A DNA stretch of 40,072 bases from Bacteroidaceae bacterium. Lineage in GTDB: Bacteria > Bacteroidota > Bacteroidia > Bacteroidales > Bacteroidaceae. Position 1 is the stretch's first letter, and each line of letters starts with the position of its first letter. Shown piece by piece: positions 28,860-37,241 of this stretch. The DNA is taken from positions 1 to 40,072 of the forward strand of contig JAFXTO010000018.1 of NCBI GenBank assembly GCA_017535725.1, written 5' to 3'. A model generated the notes under the pieces. The model was given only the letters and a program-made list of their open reading frames with translations. It ran no database searches and was not told the origin of the DNA. The position numbers and the translations under genes were made by a program.

Positions 28860-30599
28860 ATGACAAAAGGAACAGTTAGTGGCGTTATCGCCAATATGGT
28901 AACGCTTCGCGTGGACGGCCCTGTGAAACAAGGTGAGATCTGCTACATCGAGACAGGCGGCGACCGCTTGATGAGCGAGGTCATCAAGGTTATCAAGCAG
29001 GACGTCTACGTACAGGTCTTCGAGAGCACCCGCGGACTGAAGGTCGGTGCAACAGCCGAATTTACGGGACAAATGCTCGAAGTGCAGCTCGCACCGGGTA
29101 TGCTCAGCAAGAACTATGATGGTCTGCAGAACGACCTCGACAAGATGGAGGGCGTCTTCCTCCGTCGTGGTCAGTACACCGACCCGCTCGACCGCGAACG
29201 CCTGTGGGAATTCGAACCCCTGGTCAAGGTCGGCGACAAGGTCGAGGGGAGCGCCTGGCTCGGCAAGGTCGAGGAGAACAGCCAGCCCTTGAAGATTATG
29301 GCTCCCTTCCAGATGAAGGGGACGGCTACTGTCAAGAGCATCGCCAAGGCTGGACAGTACAAGATTACCGACACCATCGCCACGCTCACCCTGGAGGACG
29401 GCACGGATCTCCAGGTGAACATGATTCAGCATTGGCCCGTGAAGTTCGCAATGACGAACTACCGTGAGAAACCCCGTCCCTTCAAGCTGCTGGAAACGGG
29501 CGTTCGCACCATCGATACCTTCAATCCCATCGTCGAAGGGGGTACGGGCTTCATTCCCGGTCCTTTCGGTACGGGTAAGACGGTGCTCCAGCATGCCATC
29601 TCCAAGCAGGCCGAGGCGGACATTGTAATTATCGCTGCCTGCGGTGAGCGTGCCAACGAGGTCGTGGAAATCTTCACCGAGTTCCCCGAGCTGGTGGATC
29701 CCCACACAGGTCGCAAGCTGATGGAACGTACCATCATCATTGCAAACACTTCCAACATGCCTGTTGCTGCCCGTGAAGCCTCTGTCTATACCGCGATGAC
29801 GATGGCAGAGTACTATCGTGCCATGGGATTGCGCGTGCTGTTGATGGCCGACTCCACCAGCCGTTGGGCTCAGGCTCTGCGCGAGATGTCCAACCGTATG
29901 GAAGAGCTGCCTGGTCCCGATGCTTTCCCCATGGACCTCTCCGCCCTCATCTCCAACTTCTACGGCCGCGCCGGTTATGTCTATCTGAACAACGGCCAGC
30001 CCGGTTCCATTACCTTTATAGGTACGGTATCGCCCGCAGGTGGTAACCTGAAGGAACCCGTCACGGAGAGCACCAAGAAGGTGGCCCGCTGCTTCTACGG
30101 ACTGGAGCAGGACCGCGCCGACAAGAAACGCTACCCCGCCGTGAACCCCATCGACTCTTATTCCAAGTACCTCGAGTATCCCGAATTCGCTGAGTATATC
30201 AAGGAACACATCAACGAGAGTTGGATTCCCAAAGTTCTCGATCTGAAGACCCGCATGCAGCGCGGTAAGGAAATCGCTGAACAAATCAACATCCTTGGTG
30301 ACGACGGTGTGCCCGTGGACTACCACGTGACGTTCTGGAAGTCTGAGGTCATCGACTACGTCATCCTCCAGCAGGATGCCTTCGATGAGGTCGATGCCGT
30401 CACTCCGCTGGAGCGTCAGGAGGAAATCCTGAACCTCGTCACAGAAATCTGTCAGCACGACTTCCACTTCGATACCTTCCTCGAGGCCACCGACTTCTTC
30501 CGCAAGCTCATCAATCTCTGCAAACAGTGGAACTATAGTCAGTTCAAGAGCGAACAGTACGAGGACTTCAAGAAGCAGATAATGGATTTCATCAAGTAA
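28860..30599 (+). CDS. atpA: V/A-type ATP synthase catalytic subunit A
   Basis: The 579-aa catalytic subunit has the V/A-type marks: a beta-barrel N-terminus (GTVSGVIANMVTLRV), the non-homologous insert before the nucleotide site, a P-loop GPFGTGKT with Lys240 (Thr where most family members have Ala or Ser), GERANEVVEIFTEFPEL, and MADSTSRWAQALREMSNRMEELPG. It hydrolyses or makes ATP in the A3B3 head. It is longer than F-type beta (~470), which rules out an F-ATPase. A homologous inverted-repeat element fills the gap to the B gene. Confidence 0.97.
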   Translation: MTKGTVSGVIANMVTLRVDGPVKQGEICYIETGGDRLMSEVIKVIKQDVYVQVFESTRGLKVGATAEFTGQMLEVQLAPGMLSKNYDGLQNDLDKMEGVFLRRGQYTDPLDRERLWEFEPLVKVGDKVEGSAWLGKVEENSQPLKIMAPFQMKGTATVKSIAKAGQYKITDTIATLTLEDGTDLQVNMIQHWPVKFAMTNYREKPRPFKLLETGVRTIDTFNPIVEGGTGFIPGPFGTGKTVLQHAISKQAEADIVIIAACGERANEVVEIFTEFPELVDPHTGRKLMERTIIIANTSNMPVAAREASVYTAMTMAEYYRAMGLRVLLMADSTSRWAQALREMSNRMEELPGPDAFPMDLSALISNFYGRAGYVYLNNGQPGSITFIGTVSPAGGNLKEPVTESTKKVARCFYGLEQDRADKKRYPAVNPIDSYSKYLEYPEFAEYIKEHINESWIPKVLDLKTRMQRGKEIAEQINILGDDGVPVDYHVTFWKSEVIDYVILQQDAFDEVDAVTPLERQEEILNLVTEICQHDFHFDTFLEATDFFRKLINLCKQWNYSQFKSEQYEDFKKQIMDFIK

Positions 30600-30601
30600 T
30601 A

Positions 30602-30749
30602 GACCCCTTCCCCGCTCCCCCTCAAGGGGGAGAGTGGTTACCTTTGAAGAATAAGCATACATTTAGATATAACCATAAAAGCAATGACCCTGTAACAACC
30701 TCTCAAATACATTCTACTCTCCCCCTTGAGGGGGAGCGGGGAGGGGGTC
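30602..30749. repeat. Inverted-repeat element 1 in the A-B gap of the ATPase operon
   Basis: The 148-bp element has 31-bp terminal inverted repeats matching at 30 of 31 bases (left begins GACCCCTTCCCCGCTCCCCC; right is its reverse complement). It starts 2 bp after the A stop codon and ends 10 bp before the B start. Its interior (GTGGTTACCTTT..., ...CAACCTCTCAAATACA) is shared with element 2 at 32083. Confidence 0.92.
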
Positions 30750-30759
30750 TTATAAAGTT

Positions 30760-32082
30760 ATGGCACAAGCATTCCAAAAGATATATACAAAGATTAGCCA
30801 GATTACGAAAGCTACCTGTTCGCTGAAGGCAACAGGCGTAGGCTACGACGAACTGGCCACCATCAACGGCAAGCTGGCTCAGGTGGTGAAGATTATGGGT
30901 GACGACGTGACCCTTCAGGTCTTTGAGGGCACAGGCGGCATCCCGACGAACGCAGAGGTCGTTTTCCTCGGCCACTCCCCTTCGCTGAAGGTCAGCGAGC
31001 AGCTGGCTGGACGCTTCTTCAATGCCTACGGCCAGCCCATCGACGGCGGTCCGGCTATCGAGGGCAAGGAAGTGCCCATCGGCGGTCCATCGGTGAACCC
31101 CGTGCGCCGCAAGCAGCCCAGTGAGCTGATAGCCACGGGTATCGCAGGTATCGACCTGAACAACACCCTCGTCTCTGGCCAGAAGATTCCGTTCTTTGCA
31201 GACCCCGACCAGCCCTTCAACGAAGTGATGGCTATGGTGGCCTTGCGCGCCAAGGTTGACAAGATTATCCTCGGCGGAATGGGTATGACCAACGACGACT
31301 ACTACTTCTTCAAGAATACGTTCTCCAACGCCGGTGCGCTCGACCGCATAATCTGCTTCATGAACACCACCGAGGATCCCGCCGTGGAGCGTCTGCTCGT
31401 GCCCGATATGGCATTGACGGCTGCCGAGTACTTCGCTGTGGAGAAGCATGAGACGGTGCTCGTCCTCTTGACGGACATGACCTCCTACGCCGACTCCCTC
31501 GCTATCGTGTCGAACCGTATGGACCAGATTCCTTCCAAGGATTCAATGCCGGGCTCCCTCTACTCCGACCTGGCAAAGATTTACGAGAAGGCTGTGCAGT
31601 TCCCCGAGGAAGCTGGTGGCGGCAGTATCACCATTATCGCCGTGACGACCCTTTCCGGAGGCGACATCACCCACGCCGTGCCCGATAACACGGGTTACAT
31701 CACCGAGGGTCAGCTCTACCTCCGCCGTGACTCCGACGTGGGTAAGGTCATCGTCGACCCGTTCCGCTCCCTCAGCCGTCTGAAGCAGCTCGTGGCAGGA
31801 AAGAAGACCCGCAAGGACCACTCACAGGTCATGAACGCCGCCATTCGCCTGTACTCCGACGCCGCCAACGCTAAGACCAAACTGGAGAACGGATTCGACC
31901 TCACGGACTACGACAACCGTTGCCTCGCCTTTGCCAAGGACTATGCCACGGCAATCCTCGCCATCGACGTCAATGTGGATACCACTGAGATGCTCGATGT
32001 CACCTGGGCACTCTTCCGCAAGTACTTCAAGCTTGAGGAAGTCAACATCAAGAAGGAGTTCACGGATATCTACTGGAAGTAA
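30760..32082 (+). CDS. atpB: V/A-type ATP synthase subunit B
   Basis: The 440-aa non-catalytic nucleotide-binding-fold subunit of the A3B3 head has the expected length and motifs (LKVSEQLAGRFFNAYGQPIDGGP, RRKQPSELIATGIAGID, TDMTSYADSLAIVSNRMDQIPSKDSMPGSLYSDL). It lacks a Walker A lysine motif, as usual for B. The symbol follows V-type naming, not the F-ATPase atpB. It lies between two copies of the inverted-repeat element, so A, B and D are each separated by a strong hairpin. Confidence 0.96.
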   Translation: MAQAFQKIYTKISQITKATCSLKATGVGYDELATINGKLAQVVKIMGDDVTLQVFEGTGGIPTNAEVVFLGHSPSLKVSEQLAGRFFNAYGQPIDGGPAIEGKEVPIGGPSVNPVRRKQPSELIATGIAGIDLNNTLVSGQKIPFFADPDQPFNEVMAMVALRAKVDKIILGGMGMTNDDYYFFKNTFSNAGALDRIICFMNTTEDPAVERLLVPDMALTAAEYFAVEKHETVLVLLTDMTSYADSLAIVSNRMDQIPSKDSMPGSLYSDLAKIYEKAVQFPEEAGGGSITIIAVTTLSGGDITHAVPDNTGYITEGQLYLRRDSDVGKVIVDPFRSLSRLKQLVAGKKTRKDHSQVMNAAIRLYSDAANAKTKLENGFDLTDYDNRCLAFAKDYATAILAIDVNVDTTEMLDVTWALFRKYFKLEEVNIKKEFTDIYWK

Positions 32083-32228
32083 GACCCCCTCCTCACTCCC
32101 CCTCAGAGGGGGAGGGTGGTTACCTTTCAAGAATAGTATTCTTCATTATTCAACCATAAACAATGACCCTATAACAACCTCTCAAATACAATCCGCTCTC
32201 CCCCTTGAGGGGGAGCAGGGAGGGGGTC
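32083..32228. repeat. Inverted-repeat element 2 in the B-D gap of the ATPase operon
   Basis: The 146-bp element is homologous to element 1. The left arm GACCCCCTCCTCACTCCCCC starts directly after the B stop codon. The right arm ends ...GAGGGGGTC 7 bp before the D start. The interiors share CAATGACCCT, TAACAACCTCTCAAATACA and GTGGTTACCTTT. Confidence 0.92.
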
Positions 32229-32235
32229 CGATAAT

Positions 32236-32892
32236 ATGGCAATAAAGTTTCAATACAACAAGACATCGCTCCAGCAGATCGAGAAACAGCTGAAGATGCG
32301 ACAGCGCACCTTGCCTATCATCAAGAGCAAGGAAACCGCGCTGCGCCTCGAGGTCAAGCGCTGCAAGGAAGAGGTGGCTGCGTTGGAAGCGAGACTGCAA
32401 GAGCAAATCGCCGGCTACGAGTCGATGTATGCCCTCTGGGGAGAATTCGATGCGTCGCTGGTGGAGCTGAAGGACGTCGAGATGGATGTGAAGAAGATCG
32501 CGGGCGTGCGCGTACCCGTTCTTTTGAATATTAAGCTCGTGGCGAAACCCTTCGGCATCTTCAGTGCTCCCAAATGGTACTTCGACGGTATCAACCTGCT
32601 CCACGGGCTTGCCAAGACAGCTGTGGAACGTGAGTTCGCCGTTGCTAAGTGCGACCTATTGGAGCATGCTCGCCGCAAGACCACGCAGAAAGTGAACCTC
32701 TTTGAGAAGGTGCAGATTCCCGGATTCCAGGAAGCGGTGCGCAAAATCAAACGATTCATGGAGGACGAGGAGAACCTCTCCAAGTCGTCCCAGAAAATCC
32801 TCAAGTCCCTGCAGGAAAAGCGCAAGGCAGAAGAGGAGGCCAGTGCGTCCGTCGATGCCATCGATGGAGAACAGAAAGGAGGTGACGCATGA
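32236..32892 (+). CDS. V/A-type ATP synthase subunit D (rotor shaft)
   Basis: The 218-aa central shaft subunit consists of N- and C-terminal helices that form an antiparallel coiled coil (QYNKTSLQQIEKQLKMRQRTLPIIKSKETALRLEVKR and the C-terminal VRKIKRFMEDEENLSKSSQKILKS, given here only as parts), with a short globular middle. That is the D-type (gamma-like) build. Its stop overlaps the start of subunit I by four bases (ATGA), which suggests translational coupling. No separate F gene follows, although D normally binds F. Confidence 0.9.
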   Translation: MAIKFQYNKTSLQQIEKQLKMRQRTLPIIKSKETALRLEVKRCKEEVAALEARLQEQIAGYESMYALWGEFDASLVELKDVEMDVKKIAGVRVPVLLNIKLVAKPFGIFSAPKWYFDGINLLHGLAKTAVEREFAVAKCDLLEHARRKTTQKVNLFEKVQIPGFQEAVRKIKRFMEDEENLSKSSQKILKSLQEKRKAEEEASASVDAIDGEQKGGDA

Positions 32893-34748
32893 TACAGAAA
32901 ATGAAGAAACTCAATTTCCTGGTCTACCACAGGGAGTATGATGAGTTCCTGCATCGCCTGCAGGAGTTGGGTGTCATGCACATCCAGGGCGGTACCATCG
33001 CCGACAAGCAGTCCGACACCGTGACCGCCGATATTGCAGACCTGCGCCGCGTCGATGACCTCCTTAAGCAGACCGCCGAAATCCTCGACTCTGACAAGAA
33101 GGAACTCGCCTCTCTTCCCGATGCCTCTGCACCGCAGGACTCCTATACTCAGCAGGAACTCGTCACCGAGTACGAGACCCAGCTGGCCCGCGTCAGCTCC
33201 CTGGATCTCCGCAAGAAAGACCTTGCCGAGCAAATCGACCTGCTCACGCCCTGGGGCGAGTTCGACCCTGCCTACGTGCGCCAGCAGTTGGCAGCAGCCT
33301 CCTGTGAGATGCTCTTCTTCACCGCTCCTACCAAGGTCTTCCATAAGGAGATAGAGCACAACTTCCCCGTTGAGGCTATCAGCGAGCAGAAGGGAACAAC
33401 CTATTTTGTCGCCATCGTGCGCGAGGAACCTCTCGCCGACGGCTTCTCTGCCGCTGACATTCCAGCTACTGCTGTCACGCTGCCCGATGCAGCACTGAGC
33501 ACCCTCCGTGCCGAGTACGATAAGGCGGTGGCAGACTATACGGCGACGCTGTCGCAGCTCAAAGCCCTCGATGCTGCCCGCACCGCCGACCTCCGCACCT
33601 ACCGCGACCAGCTCGCCCAGCGCCTGGCCTTCGACAGCGTGCGCACGACCACCGAGACGGCAGCGGACGACCACCTCATGGTGCTCCGCGGATGGATTCC
33701 TGCCGACAAGCAGGACGCTATCCCCGCCGCCTTTGCCGACAGCTCTGCATGGTACGAAATCAGCGACCCGCAGCCGGGCGACGACGTGCCCGTCTGTCTG
33801 AAGAACAACCGCTTCTTCAGCCTCTTCGAGATGATTACCGAGCTCTATATGCTTCCCAAGTACAACGAGATCGACCTCACGCCCTTCTTCGCACCATTCT
33901 ATATCCTGTTCTTCGGTTTATGTTTGGGCGACTCGGGCTACGGGCTGTTCATCACCTTGTGCGTCATCGCCGCCAAGTGTACCATGAAGAATATGGGCAA
34001 GGGAATGCGTGCCGCTATGAACCTGTTGCTGACACTGGGCATTTCAGCCTTCGTCTGCGGCCTGCTCTCTGGTGCCTTCTTCGGCTTCAACCTGTATGAT
34101 ATGGGCGTTCCTTTCTTCGACCAGATAGGTAATGTCGTGGCACTCGAGAATAGCCAGATGTTCAATCTCTCGCTCATCCTCGGTTTCATCCAGATTATCT
34201 TCGGTATGTGTCTGAAGGCGTACAACCGCGCCATCCAGTTCGGTTTCCGCTATTCGCTGTCAACTATCGGCTGGATGATGGTAATCCTCTCGGTGGGTGC
34301 TCTGCTTTTCCTGCCGGATTATGCCTCCATCGCTACCTGGTTCACCTACGCAGGGTTGCTGCTCGCCTTCTGCTACAACAGTCCGGAACGCTATGCGAAG
34401 AACCCCGTCACGGGCTTCCTCATTAACGTTGGTTCGGGTCTCTGGGATGCTTATAACACCGCCACGGGTATGCTTGGCGATATGCTTTCCTACGTCCGTC
34501 TCTTCGCCCTCGGACTCTCGGGCGGTATCCTGGCTACAGTCTTCGACAGCCTCGCCACCGGTCTGGCGCCCGACGTTGCCGTCGTAGGCCCCATCGTGAT
34601 GGTGCTCATCTTCGTTGTAGGACATGCCCTGAATATGTTCATGAACGTCCTCGGCGCATTTGTCCATCCCATGCGACTAACCTTCGTCGAGTTCTTCAAG
34701 AACGCAGGCTACGAGGGCGGCGGAACAGGCTACAACCCATTCAAATAA
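32889..34748 (+). CDS. V/A-type ATP synthase subunit I (a subunit)
   Basis: The 619-aa stator and ion-channel subunit has a soluble N-terminal half (residues about 1-310, coiled-coil rich; LNFLVYHREYDEFLHRLQELGVMHIQ) and a C-terminal membrane half with about eight helices (starting FFSLFEMITELYMLPKYNEIDLTPF). The helix DMLSYVRLFALGLSGGIL carries Arg537, and MRLTFVEFFKN carries Arg596; arginines at these places are needed for ion passage in the family. It overlaps the D gene by 4 bp. An octamer array lies in the 134-bp gap to subunit K. Confidence 0.95.
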   Translation: MIQKMKKLNFLVYHREYDEFLHRLQELGVMHIQGGTIADKQSDTVTADIADLRRVDDLLKQTAEILDSDKKELASLPDASAPQDSYTQQELVTEYETQLARVSSLDLRKKDLAEQIDLLTPWGEFDPAYVRQQLAAASCEMLFFTAPTKVFHKEIEHNFPVEAISEQKGTTYFVAIVREEPLADGFSAADIPATAVTLPDAALSTLRAEYDKAVADYTATLSQLKALDAARTADLRTYRDQLAQRLAFDSVRTTTETAADDHLMVLRGWIPADKQDAIPAAFADSSAWYEISDPQPGDDVPVCLKNNRFFSLFEMITELYMLPKYNEIDLTPFFAPFYILFFGLCLGDSGYGLFITLCVIAAKCTMKNMGKGMRAAMNLLLTLGISAFVCGLLSGAFFGFNLYDMGVPFFDQIGNVVALENSQMFNLSLILGFIQIIFGMCLKAYNRAIQFGFRYSLSTIGWMMVILSVGALLFLPDYASIATWFTYAGLLLAFCYNSPERYAKNPVTGFLINVGSGLWDAYNTATGMLGDMLSYVRLFALGLSGGILATVFDSLATGLAPDVAVVGPIVMVLIFVVGHALNMFMNVLGAFVHPMRLTFVEFFKNAGYEGGGTGYNPFK

Positions 34749-34772
34749 CCCGATAATCCTTCAATCTCAATC

Positions 34773-34836
34773 TCGATATCACGTTATCCCGTTATTACGT
34801 TATTTCGTTATTACGACATTTTGACATTACGACAAC
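34773..34836. repeat. Octamer array between subunits I and K
   Basis: Eight octamers stand in register: TCGATATC, ACGTTATC, CCGTTATT, ACGTTATT, TCGTTATT, ACGACATT, TTGACATT, ACGACAAC. The pattern is nCGttATt. Confidence 0.8.
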
Positions 34837-34852
34837 TCCGAATAATAATTAA

Positions 34853-35350
<498 letters not shown>

Positions 35351-35422
35351 TCAGGCACGCCGACCACACCCAGGAAAAAACGTCTCGCAAGCCCCCGCTT
35401 CTTGACCGTTTTTCCATCAAAC

Positions 35423-35466
35423 AAACCGTCAAACCATCCCCTTCCGGTCATGGTTTGACGGTTTTC
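35423..35466 (+). terminator. Terminator of the V-type ATPase operon
   Basis: A perfect 15-bp stem (35423-35437 AAACCGTCAAACCAT with 35450-35464) has a 12-nt loop and ends in TTTT. Confidence 0.92.
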
Positions 35467-35481
35467 TTCTTGCCGTTTCTG

Positions 35482-35489
35482 TAACTTTG
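35482..35489 (+). promoter_or_regulatory. Possible housekeeping -7 box before ECF locus 2 (TAACTTTG)
   Basis: TAACTTTG matches TAnnTTTG and lies 32 bp before the ECF site at 35521. It could give basal transcription of the sigma gene. Confidence 0.4.
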
Positions 35490-35518
35490 TTGTCGAAATC
35501 GAAAAAAGATTATACGAG

Positions 35519-35550
35519 AGTGTAATAATTATGAGGTTTTGGCGTCTTAT
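35519..35550 (+). promoter_or_regulatory. Candidate ECF promoter of the locus 2 sigma gene (copy 1 of a 32-bp repeat)
   Basis: AGTGTAATAATTATGAGGT is followed after 6 variable bases by GTCTTAT. The same sequence with identical spacing recurs at 36405-36436. Read as a promoter it is TGTAAT-N17-GTCTTAT; transcription would begin at about 35556, on the start codon. Confidence 0.7.
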
Positions 35551-35555
35551 ATATG

Positions 35556-36104
35556 ATGACAGACAGAGAACTCACATATCAAGTCACACAACGCGGCAAC
35601 CAAAAGGCATTCGCGGAGATTGTCCACCGCTACTCGGGGATGGTGTTTTCGAAGGCTTTGGGCGTGATTCACACCGAGGAAGGAGCTGCGGAGGTGACAC
35701 AACAGACCTTCGTCCGTGCTTACGAGAACCTTGATGTTTGGCGCGGTACGGAGTTGGGGCCTTGGCTCACGGCCATTGCAGCACACACCGCCCTCAAGTT
35801 CCTTGACAAGGAGCGCCGACGGCGCACCAGCTCCCTCGATGACCTTCCGGGCCGTGTGCTCGGTGGAATCCCCGCTGAATCTTCTTACTCCGAAGAGCAT
35901 GAAGCCCGCCTCCAACAGATGGAATCCGCCATCGCCGCCTTGCCTGAATCCGACCAGCTACTGCTTCGCCTCCACTACTACGACGGGTGCAAGACTGCCG
36001 ACATTGCCCGCCACACAGGGCTCTCGCAAAGCAACGTGCTCGTGAAACTGCATAGAATACGCGAACGACTTAAAACCCTCATGAATCATGAACCCAATGA
36101 CTGA
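35556..36104 (+). CDS. ECF RNA polymerase sigma factor (locus 2)
   Basis: The 182-aa ECF sigma has region 2 (KAFAEIVHRYSGMVFSKAL, then EVTQQTFVRAYENLDVWRG) and region 4 (ALPESDQLLLRLHYYDGCKTADIARHTGL, SQSNVLVKLHRIRERLK, helix-turn-helix). There is no region 3. ATG 35556 is preferred to 35553 because it falls on the predicted transcription start; both give the same protein but for one Met. The next gene overlaps its 3' end by 17 bp, so the two are coupled. The direct repeat before it and before the third gene suggests that this sigma reads its own promoter. Confidence 0.93.
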   Translation: MTDRELTYQVTQRGNQKAFAEIVHRYSGMVFSKALGVIHTEEGAAEVTQQTFVRAYENLDVWRGTELGPWLTAIAAHTALKFLDKERRRRTSSLDDLPGRVLGGIPAESSYSEEHEARLQQMESAIAALPESDQLLLRLHYYDGCKTADIARHTGLSQSNVLVKLHRIRERLKTLMNHEPND

Positions 36105-36411
36105 CAAATCCCTCGATAATCTCATTCGTGATACCATCAACCGTCGCGAACTGCTCGCCGATCTCGATCGCCTCATCATCGCTGATGTGCGCCGTCAGGC
36201 ACGACGCGCTTGGCTGCGCCGCTGGGCACGAGCAGCCGTCTTCAGTTTCGGGCTGCCGCTGGTGCTGATGTTCTTCTTCGCATGCGCATACCTTTATATA
36301 AAAGAGTACGACTGGACACCGCAGAGTTTCTTTGTGATGCTGTGGCCCACGCTCGGCCTGCTCTTTTCCACAGTTTATGCCATTAGAACTTTTTCGCCAG
36401 AGGAAGTGTAA
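36088..36411 (+). CDS. Small membrane protein overlapping the locus 2 sigma gene (possible anti-sigma)
   Basis: The 107-aa protein has a basic, charged N-terminal half (residues 1-45, DNLIRDTINRRELLADLDRL) and two membrane helices (AAVFSFGLPLVLMFFFACAYLYI and FFVMLWPTLGLLFSTVYAI). Start 36088 overlaps the sigma gene by 17 bp; ATG 36097 is an alternative with 8 bp overlap. Size, topology and position parallel the DUF5056-like gene of locus 1, so a membrane anti-sigma role is inferred. No family motif is certain. Confidence 0.8.
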   Translation: MNPMTDKSLDNLIRDTINRRELLADLDRLIIADVRRQARRAWLRRWARAAVFSFGLPLVLMFFFACAYLYIKEYDWTPQSFFVMLWPTLGLLFSTVYAIRTFSPEEV

Positions 36412-36436
36412 TAATTATGAGGTATAGAGGTCTTAT
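36405..36436 (+). promoter_or_regulatory. Candidate ECF promoter of the DUF6249 gene (copy 2 of a 32-bp repeat)
   Basis: 28 of 32 bases match the site at 35519-35550, with the first 19 and the last 7 identical. It overlaps the end of the preceding gene and lies ~85 bp before the DUF6249-like gene. Confidence 0.7.
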
Positions 36437-36520
36437 TGTTGTAAGGCCTCAAGGCCGTACACAACAGCGCGCTCTACAAACTCAAAACCCTAAACATAAA
36501 ACTCTAAACTTATAACCACT

Positions 36521-36925
36521 ATGTTTGAAACTTCAGATTTGATACCTATTTTTGGGGTAGTTCTCTCCCTCTCTATTCCCATTGTCGCCATCGTAATGGT
36601 GTTCATCACCAGCATCAAGAAGAAGAACCGCGACACCGAACTCCGCCTCGCCCTCATCGAGAAAGGTGCTGACCCGGAAACCGCCAAGTTGCTTATTGAA
36701 GAACAAGAAGAAAAGCACAACAAGTACAGCAGCTTACGCTGGGCTTGCGTCCTCATCGGCATGGGACTCGGCGCACTCATCAATGCCCTGTTCGGCCTTG
36801 CTCCCAAGCACAACATCTACTTCTGGCTCATCATCGCTGCCGGCATGGGCATCGGCCTCCTCATCTCTTTCATCGTCGAGTACAAACTCACGAAGAAAGA
36901 ACAGCAGGAACAGAGTGAGGCATAG
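36521..36925 (+). CDS. DUF6249-like membrane protein of ECF locus 2
   Basis: The 134-aa protein has three membrane helices: IPIFGVVLSLSIPIVAIVMVFI at the N-terminus, then a charged loop (KKKNRDTELRLALIEKGADPETAKLLIEEQEE), and two more (WACVLIGMGLGALINALFGL and FWLIIAAGMGIGLLISFIV) with a charged tail. This fits DUF6249, a family of unknown function. The loop EKGADPETAKLL resembles a short helical hairpin seen in this family. It has its own candidate ECF promoter and is probably a regulon output. Confidence 0.8.
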   Translation: MFETSDLIPIFGVVLSLSIPIVAIVMVFITSIKKKNRDTELRLALIEKGADPETAKLLIEEQEEKHNKYSSLRWACVLIGMGLGALINALFGLAPKHNIYFWLIIAAGMGIGLLISFIVEYKLTKKEQQEQSEA

Positions 36926-36957
36926 TACTCATCCACGCAACCATAAATACTCTTTTA

Positions 36958-37102
36958 ATTTCAGGTCGCTGCCCGCGTGATGCCGGTGGCGACTTTCTCT
37001 TTCATCGTTGCGCGAGGCCCCAAATTCAGCAAAAACTCTTAACCTGAGTTGAGACCTTAGCCCTCGGCAGACACTTTTTCGGTTTTGCCGAGGGCTTTTT
37101 TG
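36958..37102 (+). ncRNA. Candidate structured small RNA or 3' UTR ending in a terminator
   Basis: Three stems follow one another: AGGTCGC/GCGACTT (36963-36969 with 36989-36995), AACTC/GAGTT (37034-37038 with 37046-37050), and the terminator. No TAnnTTTG box is clear upstream, so it could be a long 3' UTR of the DUF6249 gene. I do not recognise a known RNA family. Confidence 0.3.
37059..37102 (+). terminator. Terminator after ECF locus 2
   Basis: A perfect 11-bp stem (AGCCCTCGGCA at 37059-37069 with TGCCGAGGGCT at 37086-37096) is followed by a run of T. Confidence 0.92.
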
Positions 37103-37145
37103 TGGAATATCCTGTAATTTTGCGCTCACAAACTGGAGCTTGATG

Positions 37146-37166
37146 CAAATGTCAGACAAATGTCAG
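37146..37166 (+). promoter_or_regulatory. Direct repeat CAAATGTCAG upstream of the beta-barrel gene
   Basis: Two identical 10-mers start at 37146 and 37157, an 11-bp spacing (one helical turn), 8 bp before the -33 box. This is the usual layout of a response-regulator activator site, such as an OmpR/PhoB type with TGTCA half-sites. Confidence 0.5.
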
Positions 37167-37174
37167 TAAGATAA

Positions 37175-37207
37175 TTTGCATATCATAGCCTTTGCGACGT
37201 ACCTTTG
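37175..37207 (+). promoter_or_regulatory. Promoter of the beta-barrel gene (TTTG-N21-TACCTTTG)
   Basis: TTTG at 37175-37178 and TACCTTTG at 37200-37207 are 21 bp apart, a good consensus match. The leader is about 30 nt. Confidence 0.75.
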
Positions 37208-37241
37208 CACCCGCAAAAGTTGAACGCAAAACAAAAGAACA

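Larger units (their letters stand above)
36926..37241. other. Intergenic region with candidate structured RNA, terminator and promoter
   Basis: This 316-bp stretch has no CDS. It holds a foldable segment (36958-37058), a strong intrinsic terminator (37059-37102), a TGTCA direct repeat (37146-37166) and the promoter of the beta-barrel gene (37175-37207). Confidence 0.7.

Noticed and set aside
28842-30662. 606-aa open frame on the minus strand
   Set aside because: It lies wholly antisense to the ATPase A subunit gene, shows no family motif, and reflects the GC-rich codon bias of the real gene.
30746-30752. Fifth ECF -10 site (GTCTTAT) before the B subunit gene
   Set aside because: GTCTTAT is formed by the edge of the inverted-repeat element, and no TGYAAY lies 17-18 bp upstream.
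32415-33674. 419-aa open frame on the minus strand
   Set aside because: It is antisense to subunits D and I and lacks recognisable domains; a shadow frame.
36437-36476. Terminator hairpin before the DUF6249 gene
   Set aside because: A TTGTTGT...ACAACA dyad with GGCC inner stem exists but has no T-run and mismatches; its role is unclear.
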